From Gemmatimonadota bacterium (GTDB lineage: Bacteria; Gemmatimonadota; Gemmatimonadetes; Longimicrobiales; Gaopeijiaceae), in the NCBI GenBank assembly GCA_041390125.1, contig JAWKQN010000009.1, positions 62,001 to 126,000 on the forward strand: 64,000 nucleotides of DNA, written 5' to 3'. Shown here one piece after another: positions 25,196 to 34,616 of the stretch (position 1 is its first letter; every line of letters starts with the position of its first letter). Position numbers and translations under genes: made by a program. The notes below the pieces were generated by a model. The model did no database searches. It saw only the letters and a program-made list of their open reading frames with translations, and had not been told where the DNA came from.

Positions 25196-26686
25196 ATGGA
25201 TGTCTCGCTGAGCACCCGTTCCACGCCCGCCCGCACCGCTCCGTCCTTCCTCGCGTTCGGATTGTTCTCCGGCGAGAACGCCGTCCCCGCCGTGGTCCCG
25301 GACACCATCCGCGCCGTCGTCGAGGACGCCCTGGCCGCGAACGAGATCCGCACCGACGAGGGGGAGCAGCAGCTGCTCGCCGGAGGAAGGGGCGAGGAGC
25401 GGTTCCGCGTCCTGGTGCTGGGTCTGGGTGCCAAGGGGGACTTCGACGAGGAGCGCATGCGCCGCGCGGCCGGCCGGGCCGTGCGTGCCGCGGAAGGGGC
25501 CCGGACCGGCACGGTGTCGCTCCTGCTTCCCACCGTGGGACGACGGGCGGGCGAATTGGCGCGGGCCGCCGTGGAAGGTGCGGTGCTGGCCGCCTGGCGC
25601 TTCGAGGAGCTGAAGGCTCCGGCCGAACCGGGCAAGGAGAAGCCTCGCGTGCAGGCGCTCGAGCTGATCGTACCGGGGGGCACGCGGGGGCAGCTCAACC
25701 GCGAGGTGCGCGACGGCCTGGCCGCGGCCCGGGGCGCCAACCTCGCGCGTACCCTGCAGTCCCGCCCCGGCAACGTGGCCACGCCCACGCACCTGGCCGA
25801 ACAGGCGCGGGAGATGGCCGAGGCGGCCGGACTGGAGATCGAGATCTTCGACCGGGCCGCCCTCGAGGAGCTGGGCATGCACGCCCTGCTGTCCGTCTCG
25901 CGCGGGTCCGTCGAGGAGCCGCGGCTGATCGTGATGCGGCACAACGGCGGGCGGGCTGCCGATCCGCCCCTCATCCTGGTGGGCAAGGGGCTGACCTTCG
26001 ATGCCGGTGGCATCTCCATCAAGCCCGCCGCCGGCATGGAGGACATGAAGTACGACATGTCCGGGGGCGCCGCCGTCATCGGCGCCATGCAGGCCATCGC
26101 GGAGGCCAAGGTGCGCGCCAACGTCATCGGCATCGTGCCCTCCAGCGAGAACCTCCCGTCGGGAAGCGCCACCAAGCCCGGGGACGTCATCGGGAGCTAC
26201 GGCGGCAAGTCCATCGAGGTCATCAACACCGACGCCGAAGGCCGTCTCATCCTGGCGGACGCCCTCGCCTACGCCGTCGAGCAGGAACCCGCGGCCATCG
26301 TGGACTGCGCCACGCTGACGGGTGCCGTGGTCATCGCGCTCGGCCACCAGGCCGCCGCCGTGCTCGGGAGCGACGACCGCCTCGTGTCCGAGCTGGAGAA
26401 GGCCGGAGCGCGCAGCGGCGAGCGTGTGTGGCGCCTGCCGCTCTATCCCGAATACCGCAAGCAGCTCGACAGCGACGTGGCCGACCTCAAGAACGTGGGC
26501 GGCCGACCGGCGGGCACCATCACGGCCGCCATGTTCCTGAAGGAGTTCGTGGGCGACGTCCCGTGGGCGCACCTCGACATCGCGGGCACCGCGTACGGAG
26601 ACGGCGCTCTTCCCTATCAGCGGAAAGGCGCCCTGGGCGTGCCCACCCGCCTCCTGTTCGAATGGGTGCGGACGCGCGCCGCCTGA
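25196..26686 (+). CDS. pepA: Leucyl aminopeptidase (M17 family)
   Basis: 496-residue cytosolic aminopeptidase. The M17 signature NTDAEGRLILADALAYA and the zinc-ligand stretch VGKGLTFDAGGISIKPAAGME with Lys and Asp ligands are intact. The N-terminal 160 residues are the usual macro-domain-like region, the rest is catalytic, and total length matches the family. It releases N-terminal residues from peptides as a hexamer with two metal ions. An in-frame stop twelve bases before ATG 25196 fixes the start, with AGAGGGGG as ribosome site. The next gene starts inside its 3-prime end. Confidence 0.95.
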   Translation: MDVSLSTRSTPARTAPSFLAFGLFSGENAVPAVVPDTIRAVVEDALAANEIRTDEGEQQLLAGGRGEERFRVLVLGLGAKGDFDEERMRRAAGRAVRAAEGARTGTVSLLLPTVGRRAGELARAAVEGAVLAAWRFEELKAPAEPGKEKPRVQALELIVPGGTRGQLNREVRDGLAAARGANLARTLQSRPGNVATPTHLAEQAREMAEAAGLEIEIFDRAALEELGMHALLSVSRGSVEEPRLIVMRHNGGRAADPPLILVGKGLTFDAGGISIKPAAGMEDMKYDMSGGAAVIGAMQAIAEAKVRANVIGIVPSSENLPSGSATKPGDVIGSYGGKSIEVINTDAEGRLILADALAYAVEQEPAAIVDCATLTGAVVIALGHQAAAVLGSDDRLVSELEKAGARSGERVWRLPLYPEYRKQLDSDVADLKNVGGRPAGTITAAMFLKEFVGDVPWAHLDIAGTAYGDGALPYQRKGALGVPTRLLFEWVRTRAA

Positions 26687-28509
26687 GTCCCCGCAGGAGC
26701 TACGCAGCGCTCCGGCCGGCGTCCGTTCCGGCCGGAGCGCTCGTCGTTCTCGCGTGCGCCGCGGCGGGTCTCGGCGCGCAGGCCGCGCCTGACAGCCTAC
26801 CCGCGGACACGACTGCTCTTGCTGCGCCGGCTGACTCTGCCGCGGTGGTGAACCTCCCCGGGCTCGCCGATCCGGTCGCGCTCCGGCCCGAGCGTGCCGG
26901 GGTGTGGGTGTGGGAGCGCGACGGTATCTACTTCGCTCCGGGGCTGACGCTGGCGGACCTGCTGCGCACCGTCCCCGGCCTCCGGATCGTGCAGGGCGGC
27001 GACTACGGCGCGCCGATGGTCGCGGCCGCCTTCGGCGCCACGGCGGGGCGCGTGCGCGTGATCCAGGACGGCGTGGAGCTGGTGCCGCTCCAGGGGGGCG
27101 TCGTGGACCTGTCCCTGGTCGGGCTCGCGGGGCTGGACCGCGTGCGCGTGGAGCGTGCTCCCGGTGGTGTCGAGATCCGACTCGACAGCCGGCGGTTCGA
27201 CGATCCGCGTCCCTACAGCCAGATCGAAGCCGGCACCGGCGACCTGGAGACCAACTTCTTCCGGGGCACCTTCGCGTTGCCGCGGGCACCCGGTGGCTCG
27301 CTGGTGGCCACGCTCGACCGCGTGGATACCCGCGGGCGGGGTGGGGAGGACCGCGGCGTCGCGAGTGGCGCCTTCCTGCGCTACACGATCGCGCCGCGTG
27401 AGCGCTTCGGCGCGGAGGTGTCCCTGCTCAAGCGCTCGGCCCAGCGCAGCGTCTACGCGCCCGCCGACGTGGACCGCACGGACTGGATCGGACGCATGCG
27501 CTTCGCGCCCACGGAGGATCTCACGCTGGGTGTGTTCGGAACGTCCTCGTCGGTGGAGGCCAGCGACTCGTTCTCGGTTCCCGGTGTGCGCCAGGTGGGA
27601 CTCGAGGCGGGATGGTCACGCGAGGGCGCGCGCGTCGACGGCTCGGTCCGGCGGATCGACGGAGACGGGCTTCCGTCCTGGACGATGGACGCGCGTGCCA
27701 CGCTCGCCTCCACCACGTTCGGCGGGGTCGGTGCCGGGCTCCGTCGCGAATCGTGGGAGGGCGTCAGCGCACTGCGCACACACCTGTCCGCGTGGTCGGC
27801 CCCGCTGTACGGCGTGTCCGTCTTCGCGGAGCTGGACCGGGGCAGCGTCGGCGTGCCCTGGCGAGGAGTCATCTCGCCGGACGATTCGCTCTTCGCGGGA
27901 TTTCCGTCCACGCCGCGCGCGCTCGACGAGCGCACCACGCGACGTCTGGGCGCGTCCTTCGCCGCTGCCGGCGTCACCTTGCGGGGCGCGCGGCTGTCGC
28001 TGGACGTCGACTCCATCTCCCCGTACGGCCTCGTCTTCGACGCCACCGAAGGCCGGGTCGCGGGTGGCGAGCGGCAGGGCTGGGAGGCGGAGGCCACCCT
28101 CCCGCTCCTGATCTTCGACGGATTGTCGGCGCGCGGGAGCGCGGTGCTCTGGGACGACGAGGCGCCCTGGCCCTACCTGCCGCGACTGCAGTACGACGCC
28201 AGCGTGCTCTTCCATGACACCTTCCTGCCGACGGGCAACCTGGAGGTGCTCATCGAGACGGGCGTGCGCGAGCGCGAGGCCATGGACGTGTTCGTCGCCG
28301 ATACCAGCACCGCGGGTGCGGCGCCGACGCTCGCCCAGGTGCCCTTCCACCAGAGCTGGTTCGCGCGCCTGCACATCCGGATCGTCTCCGTCCAGCTCTT
28401 CGTGACCTGGGAGAACCTGACCATCCGCCGCAACAACCAGGACTTCCCCGACCGGCTGCTTCCGCTCACACGCGCGGCGTACGGCGTGCGCTGGGCCTTG
28501 TGGAACTGA
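26662..28509 (+). CDS. TonB-dependent receptor-like outer membrane protein (Plug domain)
   Basis: 615-residue outer-membrane protein. The signal peptide (SVPAGALVVLACAAAGLGAQA) is preceded by a basic n-region from ATG 26662, which lies inside pepA by 25 bases. A Plug-like domain covers residues about 90-170: LTLADLLRTVPGLRIVQGGDYG and IQDGVELVPLQGGVVDLSLVGLAGLDRVRVERAPGG with its characteristic turn. The rest is a run of amphipathic strands ending in an aromatic residue region (YGVRWALWN), as in beta barrels. No TonB box was clear. Ligand unknown; it is shorter than typical siderophore receptors. Confidence 0.8.
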   Translation: MGADARRLSPRRSYAALRPASVPAGALVVLACAAAGLGAQAAPDSLPADTTALAAPADSAAVVNLPGLADPVALRPERAGVWVWERDGIYFAPGLTLADLLRTVPGLRIVQGGDYGAPMVAAAFGATAGRVRVIQDGVELVPLQGGVVDLSLVGLAGLDRVRVERAPGGVEIRLDSRRFDDPRPYSQIEAGTGDLETNFFRGTFALPRAPGGSLVATLDRVDTRGRGGEDRGVASGAFLRYTIAPRERFGAEVSLLKRSAQRSVYAPADVDRTDWIGRMRFAPTEDLTLGVFGTSSSVEASDSFSVPGVRQVGLEAGWSREGARVDGSVRRIDGDGLPSWTMDARATLASTTFGGVGAGLRRESWEGVSALRTHLSAWSAPLYGVSVFAELDRGSVGVPWRGVISPDDSLFAGFPSTPRALDERTTRRLGASFAAAGVTLRGARLSLDVDSISPYGLVFDATEGRVAGGERQGWEAEATLPLLIFDGLSARGSAVLWDDEAPWPYLPRLQYDASVLFHDTFLPTGNLEVLIETGVREREAMDVFVADTSTAGAAPTLAQVPFHQSWFARLHIRIVSVQLFVTWENLTIRRNNQDFPDRLLPLTRAAYGVRWALWN

Positions 28510-28544
28510 ACGGCGGCTGGCCGCACCGCTTTCCGGAGATCTGA

Positions 28545-29435
28545 ATGATCCGCAGCATGACCGGATTCGGAGAATGCACGCGCGAGACCGAGCGCGGCAC
28601 CCTCCGCGTCGAGATCAAGAGCGTCAACCACCGCTTCTTCAACTCCAGCATCCGTCTCCCTTCCGGCGCCGACCGCTGGGAGGCCCGCGTGGTGGAGCTG
28701 CTGAAGGAGTCCGTGCAGCGCGGACACGTGACGTATTCGCTCGGCTGGGAGCGTGGCAGCATCTCCCGCGACGGCACGCTCCCCGAGCTGGATCTGGAGC
28801 GGGCCCGTGCCTATCACGGTGCGTTGTTGCAGATGCAGGAGGAGCTGGGTCTGGCCGGCCCTCCGGACCTGCGCACCATGGCGCGCTTCAGCGACCTCTT
28901 CCGCGCGGATCCGGGGGCGCGCGTCTTCGAGATCGAGGAAGACCTCCTCGTGGAGATGACACGCGCCGCGCTGGTGGGCTTCGTCGAACAGCGGCGCGCC
29001 GAAGGCACGCGTCTCGAGGCCGATCTGCGACGCGCCCTGGGCGTGCTGCTGGAGCTGGCCGCGGTCGTGGAGGAGCGCGCACCGCAACGTCTGCTCGCCG
29101 AGCGCGATCGGTTGCGGACGCAGATCCGCGAGCTCACCGAGGGTGTGGAGGTGGACGAGGACCGCTTGGCGCGCGAGGTGGCCTATCTGGCCGAGCGCTG
29201 GGACCTGAACGAGGAGCTGGTGCGGCTGCGCTCGCACGTGCAGCTCTTCACCGAGGCGCTGGACGGCCCCGATCACGAGGGGGTGGGGAAGCGCCTCGGT
29301 TTCGTGGTCCAGGAGATGAACCGCGAGGCCAACACCATCGCCTCCAAGGCCAACGACGCGACCATCCAGCGTGCGGCGGTGGGCATGAAGGAGGAGATCG
29401 AGCGGATCCGCGAGCAGGTGGAGAACGTCGAGTGA
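28545..29435 (+). CDS. yicC: YicC-family endoribonuclease
   Basis: 296-residue protein starting MIRSMTGFGE, the invariant YicC N-terminus. The SVNHRFFNSSIRLP stretch and C-terminal KRLGFVVQEMNREANTIASKAND, with a helical EIERIREQVENVE end, are family hallmarks. E. coli YicC degrades the small RNA RyhB, and homologues are metal-dependent RNases. Here, as in many bacteria, it lies directly upstream of gmk and rpoZ, a conserved order. Length agrees with the family (about 290). Confidence 0.93.
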   Translation: MIRSMTGFGECTRETERGTLRVEIKSVNHRFFNSSIRLPSGADRWEARVVELLKESVQRGHVTYSLGWERGSISRDGTLPELDLERARAYHGALLQMQEELGLAGPPDLRTMARFSDLFRADPGARVFEIEEDLLVEMTRAALVGFVEQRRAEGTRLEADLRRALGVLLELAAVVEERAPQRLLAERDRLRTQIRELTEGVEVDEDRLAREVAYLAERWDLNEELVRLRSHVQLFTEALDGPDHEGVGKRLGFVVQEMNREANTIASKANDATIQRAAVGMKEEIERIREQVENVE

Positions 29436-29502
29436 GCCGCTCGGGACGGCGGCTTCCCTCGAGCGCGGTGCCCTCCGGCGCCGCCCGCCCGCAGACGGGG
29501 CC

Positions 29503-30150
29503 ATGAGCGGACGCGCGTCGGCGCTGGTCCTCGTGGCGCCCAGTGGGACGGGCAAGACCACGGTGGCGCACGCGCTGGTGCGCACGGATCCCCGCTACGT
29601 CTTCTCCGTGTCGGCCACCACGCGCGCCCCCCGCGGCCAGGAACGCGATGGGGTGGACTACCACTTCCTGGAGGAGGAGACCTTCCGCGCCCGCATCTCC
29701 AGGGGCGAGCTGGCCGAGTGGGCCCAGGTGCACGGTCGGCTGTACGGCACCCCGTTGGAGAACTTCGCGGCCGCGCGCCGCGAGGGTCGCACCCTGGTCC
29801 TGGACATCGACGTCCAGGGCGCGCTCCAGGTCCAGGCGAAGGTGCTGGACGCGGTCTGCGTCTTCCTGCTGCCCCCCTCGGGCCGGGTGCTCCTGGAGCG
29901 CCTGCGCGGTCGGGGCACCGAGACCGAGGCCGAGACCCGGGCGCGGCTGCGCACCGCCCTGGACGAGCTCGACCAGGCGAGCGGCTTCCGGCATCTGCTG
30001 GTCAACGAGGACGTCCAGGACACGGTGCGGGTACTGCGGGGCTGGGCGGAGAGCGGACCGCCGTCCACGGCGGCGGCCCCGGAGCTCCGCGACCGGGTCA
30101 CGGAGATCGCCGCGACCCTCCAGGGCGAGCTGGCCCGCGAGGGCGGTTGA
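29503..30150 (+). CDS. gmk: Guanylate kinase
   Basis: 215-residue kinase that converts GMP to GDP with ATP. The P-loop is APSGTGKTTVA at residues about 11-21. The GMP-binding region follows: SVSATTRAPRGQERDGVDYHF, a standard guanylate-binding motif, and YGTPLENF. LDIDVQGALQV and the ending NEDVQDT complete the family pattern. It lies between yicC and rpoZ, the usual neighbourhood. An intervening membrane protein gene separates it from rpoZ. Confidence 0.95.
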   Translation: MSGRASALVLVAPSGTGKTTVAHALVRTDPRYVFSVSATTRAPRGQERDGVDYHFLEEETFRARISRGELAEWAQVHGRLYGTPLENFAAARREGRTLVLDIDVQGALQVQAKVLDAVCVFLLPPSGRVLLERLRGRGTETEAETRARLRTALDELDQASGFRHLLVNEDVQDTVRVLRGWAESGPPSTAAAPELRDRVTEIAATLQGELAREGG

Positions 30151-30209
30151 GCCCTGGTGTGGGCGGGGCCGGGGTGCCTCCCGGCGCCTCTCCCCGATAC
30201 TCTGGTTCG

Positions 30210-30830
30210 ATGTCGAGTCCGGTCCCCCGACCCCAGATGCTCACCCGGGACACCCCCTTCGTGGACCTGGGGCAGCGTCCCGCGCTCCTCGTCGTGCCCG
30301 CGGCCAGGGTCACCGGGGCCGTGCTCCTGATCCTGGGGGTGGGGCTCCTGCTCCTGGGGGCGGTCGGCCTCGCGCGGGTGCTCCCCCGCACGCCCCGTCC
30401 GTGGGACCTGGTGCTGCCCCTGGCCGCGTTCGCGGTCTTCGGCGCCTGGATGGCGGTCACCGCCGCGCGCACGCTGCTCGTCGAGCGGACCTTTCGGTTC
30501 GACGCCGACACGGTGACGATGTCGCGCCGTGGGCTCACCGGGAGGGCGGGGTGGACCGAGCCCTACTCCGGCTTCGAGGGTATCGCCCTGCGGCGCGTGC
30601 TGCTTCCCGCCCGCTACGGTGTGGGACGAACGGTCCAGCAGGTGGAGCTGGTCCACCGGGATGGCCGCCGCACCGTCCGCCTCCTGACCGCGGATCCGGA
30701 CACGATCGCCGGAGAGCGGGTCCGGGCCTACGCGGACGCCTGTGCCCGGCAGCTCGGGGTGGCCCGGCTCCCGGAACGAGGGACCCGCCCGTCCGGAGAA
30801 GGAGGAGGAGACGCAGTCCGCTCCCGTTGA
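30210..30830 (+). CDS. Membrane protein with PH-like domain, unknown function
   Basis: 206-residue protein. Two hydrophobic helices (ARVTGAVLLILGVGLLLLGAVGL and LVLPLAAFAVFGAWMAVTAA) are followed by a soluble part of about 110 residues. In this part FRFDADTVTMSRRGL and YSGFEGIALRRV resemble a membrane-associated PH-like (bPH/DUF-type) beta domain. The start ATG 30210 avoids an upstream frame that is a shadow of gmk. No family name can be given with certainty. It sits in a conserved housekeeping cluster but is probably a lineage-specific insertion. Confidence 0.6.
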   Translation: MSSPVPRPQMLTRDTPFVDLGQRPALLVVPAARVTGAVLLILGVGLLLLGAVGLARVLPRTPRPWDLVLPLAAFAVFGAWMAVTAARTLLVERTFRFDADTVTMSRRGLTGRAGWTEPYSGFEGIALRRVLLPARYGVGRTVQQVELVHRDGRRTVRLLTADPDTIAGERVRAYADACARQLGVARLPERGTRPSGEGGGDAVRSR

Positions 30831-30848
30831 GCGCCCGGGGCCGCCCCC

Positions 30849-30878
30849 CTGACCGCACACCCCACGGGGGGTTATACT
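30849..30878 (+). promoter_or_regulatory. Promoter of rpoZ
   Basis: CTGACC (30849-30854), an 18-base spacer and TATACT (30873-30878), about 45 bases before the rpoZ start. TATACT is the closest match to the sigma-70 -10 consensus seen in this region. Confidence 0.6.
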
Positions 30879-30923
30879 TCCGATCTTTCCCGCACCGGCC
30901 CGCACGACCCCGAAGGAGCCCCG

Positions 30924-31139
30924 ATGCGCGTCTTCACCCCTGCCGAGATCGCGGCCAGCACCCAGAGCAAGTACCTGGGCGTTCTGGTCTCCGCCAAGTA
31001 TGCCCGCGAGCTGAACGCGCTCCCGCACGAGGCCATGAGCCTCGGGGAGCAGAAGAAGCTCACCACGCGGGCGCTGGAGGCTCTGACCTCCGGTCAGATC
31101 GAATTCCGGCTCGTCAAGCGCCGCCGCCGCAACGAGTAG
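30924..31139 (+). CDS. rpoZ: RNA polymerase omega subunit
   Basis: 71-residue protein recognised as omega by its length, its position after gmk and before coaBC, and the core LGVLVSAKYARELNA, equivalent to the conserved VLVAAKRARELN helix. LTTRALEALTSGQIEF corresponds to the second conserved part. Omega assists assembly and stability of RNA polymerase by holding beta-prime. It is preceded by its own promoter and is followed 4 bases later by coaBC. Confidence 0.88.
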   Translation: MRVFTPAEIAASTQSKYLGVLVSAKYARELNALPHEAMSLGEQKKLTTRALEALTSGQIEFRLVKRRRRNE

Positions 31140-31143
31140 TCCC

Positions 31144-32382
31144 GTGGCCCCACGGGAGCTGACCCCACGTCGCCCCTGGAGGGGTCGCCGGGTGGTGCTC
31201 GGCGTCTCGGGGGGCATCGCTGCGTACAAGTCCGTCCAGGTGGCGCGGGACCTGACCCGCCTCGGCTGCGTCGTGGATGTCGTCCTCACGGAGGGTGCCA
31301 CCCGGTTCGTCCAGCCACTCTCGTTCGAAGGCGTCACCGGTCGGCCCGTCCATACCCATCTCTTCCAGACGGACGGCGCGGCCCTCCACATCCGGCTGGG
31401 TCAAGACGCCGACGCGGTCTGCGTGGCCCCTGCCACGGCCGACCTGCTGGCGCGCGCGGCCCAGGGGCGCGCCGACGACCTGCTCACCACCACGCTGCTG
31501 GTGACGCGCGCTCCGGTCGTGCTCTGCCCGGCCATGAACACCGCCATGTGGGAGCATCCGCAGACGGCTGCCAACGTCCGCCATCTCGCGGACGTCCTCG
31601 GCTACCGCATCGCCGGACCGGGCACCGGAGCGCTCGCCCACGGGGAGGCCTCCGGGGCGGGTCGCATGCTGGAGCCGGACGACATCGTGGCGCACGTGGG
31701 CCGAGCCCTGGAGAGCCCCGGACCGCTGCACGGGCGCTCCGTCCTGATCACGGCCGGGCCCACGCGCGAGCCGCTGGATCCCGTCCGGTACCTGGGCAAC
31801 CGCTCCTCCGGACGCATGGGGTGGGCGCTGGCCGAGGCCGCCTGGCGGCGGGGTGCGGAGGTGACGTTGATCGCGGGGCCTACCGCGCTCCCCGACCCGG
31901 TGGGCGTACGGGTCGAGCGCGTGGAGCGCGCGGAGGAGATGCTGGAGGCGGCGTCCCACCATGTCCCGCACGCGGACGTGCTGATCTTCGCGGCCGCGGT
32001 GGCCGACTACCGGCCCCGGAGCCCGGCCGCGCAGAAGCTCAAGCGCGAGCGTGGTGCGCCCACCGTCGATACGGTCGAGAACCCGGACGTGGCCGCGAGC
32101 CTCACCCCGTTGCGCAAGAGCGGAAGCTTCGCCGTGGGATTCGCCCTGGAGACAGAGGACCTGGTCGAGCGCGCGCGCGGCAAGCTGGCGCGCAAGGGGT
32201 TCGACCTGATCGTCGCCAATCCCGCGGACGAGCCCGATGCCGGTCTCGACGTGGAGACCAATCGCGCGACCCTCGTCGCAGCGGACGGGAGCATCGAGGC
32301 TGTCGCGCTGATGCCCAAGACGGAGCTCGCCGAACTCATCCTCGACCGCGTGGGCGCGGCGCGCTCGCGCCTGCCCGCGTGA
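31144..32382 (+). CDS. coaBC: Bifunctional CoaB/CoaC (Dfp)
   Basis: 412-residue two-domain enzyme of coenzyme A synthesis. The N-terminal flavin domain (residues 1-190) is phosphopantothenoylcysteine decarboxylase, with GVSGGIAAYKSVQVAR, the catalytic-site stretch PAMNTAMWEHP and GTGALAHGEASGAGRM. The C-terminal domain is phosphopantothenate-cysteine ligase, with TAGPTREPLDPVRYLGNRSSGRMG and AAVADYRP. Start GTG 31144 is 4 bases after rpoZ. Its stop overlaps the next gene as GTGA. Confidence 0.95.
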   Translation: MAPRELTPRRPWRGRRVVLGVSGGIAAYKSVQVARDLTRLGCVVDVVLTEGATRFVQPLSFEGVTGRPVHTHLFQTDGAALHIRLGQDADAVCVAPATADLLARAAQGRADDLLTTTLLVTRAPVVLCPAMNTAMWEHPQTAANVRHLADVLGYRIAGPGTGALAHGEASGAGRMLEPDDIVAHVGRALESPGPLHGRSVLITAGPTREPLDPVRYLGNRSSGRMGWALAEAAWRRGAEVTLIAGPTALPDPVGVRVERVERAEEMLEAASHHVPHADVLIFAAAVADYRPRSPAAQKLKRERGAPTVDTVENPDVAASLTPLRKSGSFAVGFALETEDLVERARGKLARKGFDLIVANPADEPDAGLDVETNRATLVAADGSIEAVALMPKTELAELILDRVGAARSRLPA

Positions 32383-33191
32383 GCGACGCCCTGCGCCGGT
32401 ACCTGGCGCAGCAGATCGAGCTGGGGGGGCGGGATGTCTTCCTCGACACTGCCGAGGCCGGTACGCTGCGGGCTCTGCTCGCAGGCGGCCTGTCGCTGCC
32501 CGTGGCCGCCCCGCCTCCGACGGCACCGCACCGGGACGCATCCGCGCCGTCCGTCGCGACTCCGCGGACCGCGCCGTCGTCCACGGCTTCCGCTCGCGGG
32601 GCCGGGTCGCCAGCCCACGCCACTCCTCCTGCCGGCGACGCCTACGAGGCGCTACGGGAGGAGGCGCTGGGCTGCACGCGCTGTCGCCTTGCCGAAGGGC
32701 GCACGCAGGTGGTGTTCTCCGACGGCGTGCCCGATGCGCGCCTGGTCGTGGTCGGGGAGGCACCCGGTGCGAACGAGGACGCGACCGGCCTGCCCTTCGT
32801 CGGTGCCGCCGGGCAGCTCCTCGATCTGTTGTTGGCGGCGGTGGGCCTCTCCCGCACCGAATCGGTCTACATCTGCAACGTGCTCAAGTGTCGGCCGCCG
32901 GGGAACCGCAATCCGCTCCCGGACGAGATCGAAGCGTGCTCCTCCTACCTGAAGCGCCAGCTCGCGCTCGTGCAGCCCGAAGCGCTACTGGCCGTGGGGA
33001 CGTTCTCGGCCCAACTTCTCACCGGCACCTCGGATCCCATCGGCAAGCTGCGCGGCACGGTGCATACCTACGAAGGCACACCGCTCGTCGTCACCTACCA
33101 TCCAGCCGCGTTGCTACGCAACCAGGGTTGGACGCGTCTGACGTGGGACGACCTGCAACTCCTGCGTGACGTGATGGACGCTTCCGCATGA
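32379..33191 (+). CDS. udg: Uracil-DNA glycosylase, family 4
   Basis: 270-residue Fe-S DNA repair enzyme removing uracil from DNA. Family-4 motifs: GEAPGANEDATGLPFVG with the catalytic Glu/Asn region, and the late YHPAALLR. The four cluster cysteines are in GCTRCRLAEG, NVLKCRPPGNRNP and EACSSYL. Residues about 40-85 form a proline/alanine/threonine-rich linker that makes this protein longer than the classic 200 residues. The GTG start overlaps coaBC by 4 bases, and its own end overlaps dnaB by 4 bases. Confidence 0.93.
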   Translation: MSDALRRYLAQQIELGGRDVFLDTAEAGTLRALLAGGLSLPVAAPPPTAPHRDASAPSVATPRTAPSSTASARGAGSPAHATPPAGDAYEALREEALGCTRCRLAEGRTQVVFSDGVPDARLVVVGEAPGANEDATGLPFVGAAGQLLDLLLAAVGLSRTESVYICNVLKCRPPGNRNPLPDEIEACSSYLKRQLALVQPEALLAVGTFSAQLLTGTSDPIGKLRGTVHTYEGTPLVVTYHPAALLRNQGWTRLTWDDLQLLRDVMDASA

Positions 33192-34612
33192 CCGCCGTCC
33201 CCGACGCGTACTCGGCCGCCGCACCGCGCTTCGATCGGCGCCCACCCTCGTCGCTGGAGGCGGAGGCGTCGGTGCTGGGTGGGATGTTGATCGATCCGGA
33301 CTCGGTCACCAAGGTCGTCGAGATCCTCAACGACGCCATGTTCTCGCGGGAAGCCAACCGCCGGCTCTTCCGCGCCATGGTGCGCCTGTTCCAGACGGCG
33401 CAGGCCATCGACGTCATCACGGTCTCCGAAGAGCTCAAGAAGACGAACGAGCTCGAATCGGCCGGCGGAGTGCAGTACCTGTCGGAGCTGCTGGACGCGG
33501 TGCCGACCGCCGCGAACATCACCTACCACGCGCGCATCGTGCGCGACAAGGCCATCCTGAGGCGCCTCATCGAGCAGGCGTCCTCCATCATCCAGGATGC
33601 GTACGAGCAGGGCGAGCGCGCCGTGGAGGAGATCCTGGATGAAGCGGAGTCCCGCATCTTCCAGGTGGCGCAGAGCCAGGAACGCGAAGGCTTCGTCTGG
33701 ATCAAGGAGATCCTGTGGCCGGCGTTCGAGCACATCGAGCATCTGCAGCAGTCGAAGTCCGGCATCACCGGCGTACCCAGCGGATTCTCCGATCTGGACA
33801 AGATGACGTCCGGGCTCCAGGCGGGCGACCTGATCATCGTGGCGGCGCGTCCGTCGATGGGGAAGACGTCGTGGGTGCTCAACGTGGCGCAGAACGCCGC
33901 CATCGACCACCAGGTGAAGGTCGGCATCTTCTCGCTGGAGATGTCGAAGGAACAGCTCGTCCAGCGCCTGCTCTGCGCCGAAGGGCGCATCGATCTGCAG
34001 AAGCTGCGCAAGGGACAGCTGGATGCCGACGAGTACCAGCGCCTGGCTGCCTCTGCGGCGCACCTGAACACGGCGCCCATCTGGATCGACGATCAGGCCG
34101 GCATCTCGCTCCTGGAGATGCGCGCCAAGGCGCGGCGCCTCAAGGCGGAGACCGACCTGGGCCTGGTGGTGATCGACTACCTGCAGCTCATGTCGGGCGG
34201 CAAGCGCTCCGAGAACCGCCAGCAGGAGGTCAGTGAGATCTCGCGCGGGCTCAAGGCGTTGGCCAAGGAGCTGGACGTGCCCGTGATCGCGCTCTCCCAG
34301 CTCAGTCGTGCGCCGGAGCAGCGCAGTGGCAACCGGCCGCAGCTCTCCGACCTGCGGGAATCCGGCTCGATCGAGCAGGATGCCGATATCGTCATGTTCC
34401 TGTACCGCGAGGAGTACTATCTCATCCAGGCAGGCGAGTTGGACCGTGCGCGTGACGTGGAGGGACAGGCGGATCTGATCGTGGCCAAGCAGCGCAACGG
34501 CCCCACCGGCCGGGTGGAGCTCTACTTCAACAAGGCGTACACGCGCTTCGACTCGGTGGACCGGCACGCCACCGCGCCGGTGGCGGCGGCCGACGACTTC
34601 GGCGAGTTCTGA
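33188..34612 (+). CDS. dnaB: Replicative DNA helicase DnaB
   Basis: 474-residue ring helicase of the replisome. N-terminal domain (residues about 18-120) begins PPSSLEAEASVLGGMLID. The RecA-like C-terminal domain starts about residue 180 with GITGVPSGFSDLDKMTSGLQ, Walker A ARPSMGKTSW, Walker B LVVIDYLQLM, and the LSQLSRAPEQR and DLRESGSIEQDADIVMFLYR motifs. No intein is present. Its start overlaps udg by 4 bases (ATGA), an unusual coupling of repair and replication genes in one operon. Confidence 0.97.
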   Translation: MTAVPDAYSAAAPRFDRRPPSSLEAEASVLGGMLIDPDSVTKVVEILNDAMFSREANRRLFRAMVRLFQTAQAIDVITVSEELKKTNELESAGGVQYLSELLDAVPTAANITYHARIVRDKAILRRLIEQASSIIQDAYEQGERAVEEILDEAESRIFQVAQSQEREGFVWIKEILWPAFEHIEHLQQSKSGITGVPSGFSDLDKMTSGLQAGDLIIVAARPSMGKTSWVLNVAQNAAIDHQVKVGIFSLEMSKEQLVQRLLCAEGRIDLQKLRKGQLDADEYQRLAASAAHLNTAPIWIDDQAGISLLEMRAKARRLKAETDLGLVVIDYLQLMSGGKRSENRQQEVSEISRGLKALAKELDVPVIALSQLSRAPEQRSGNRPQLSDLRESGSIEQDADIVMFLYREEYYLIQAGELDRARDVEGQADLIVAKQRNGPTGRVELYFNKAYTRFDSVDRHATAPVAAADDFGEF

Positions 34613-34616
34613 GCGC

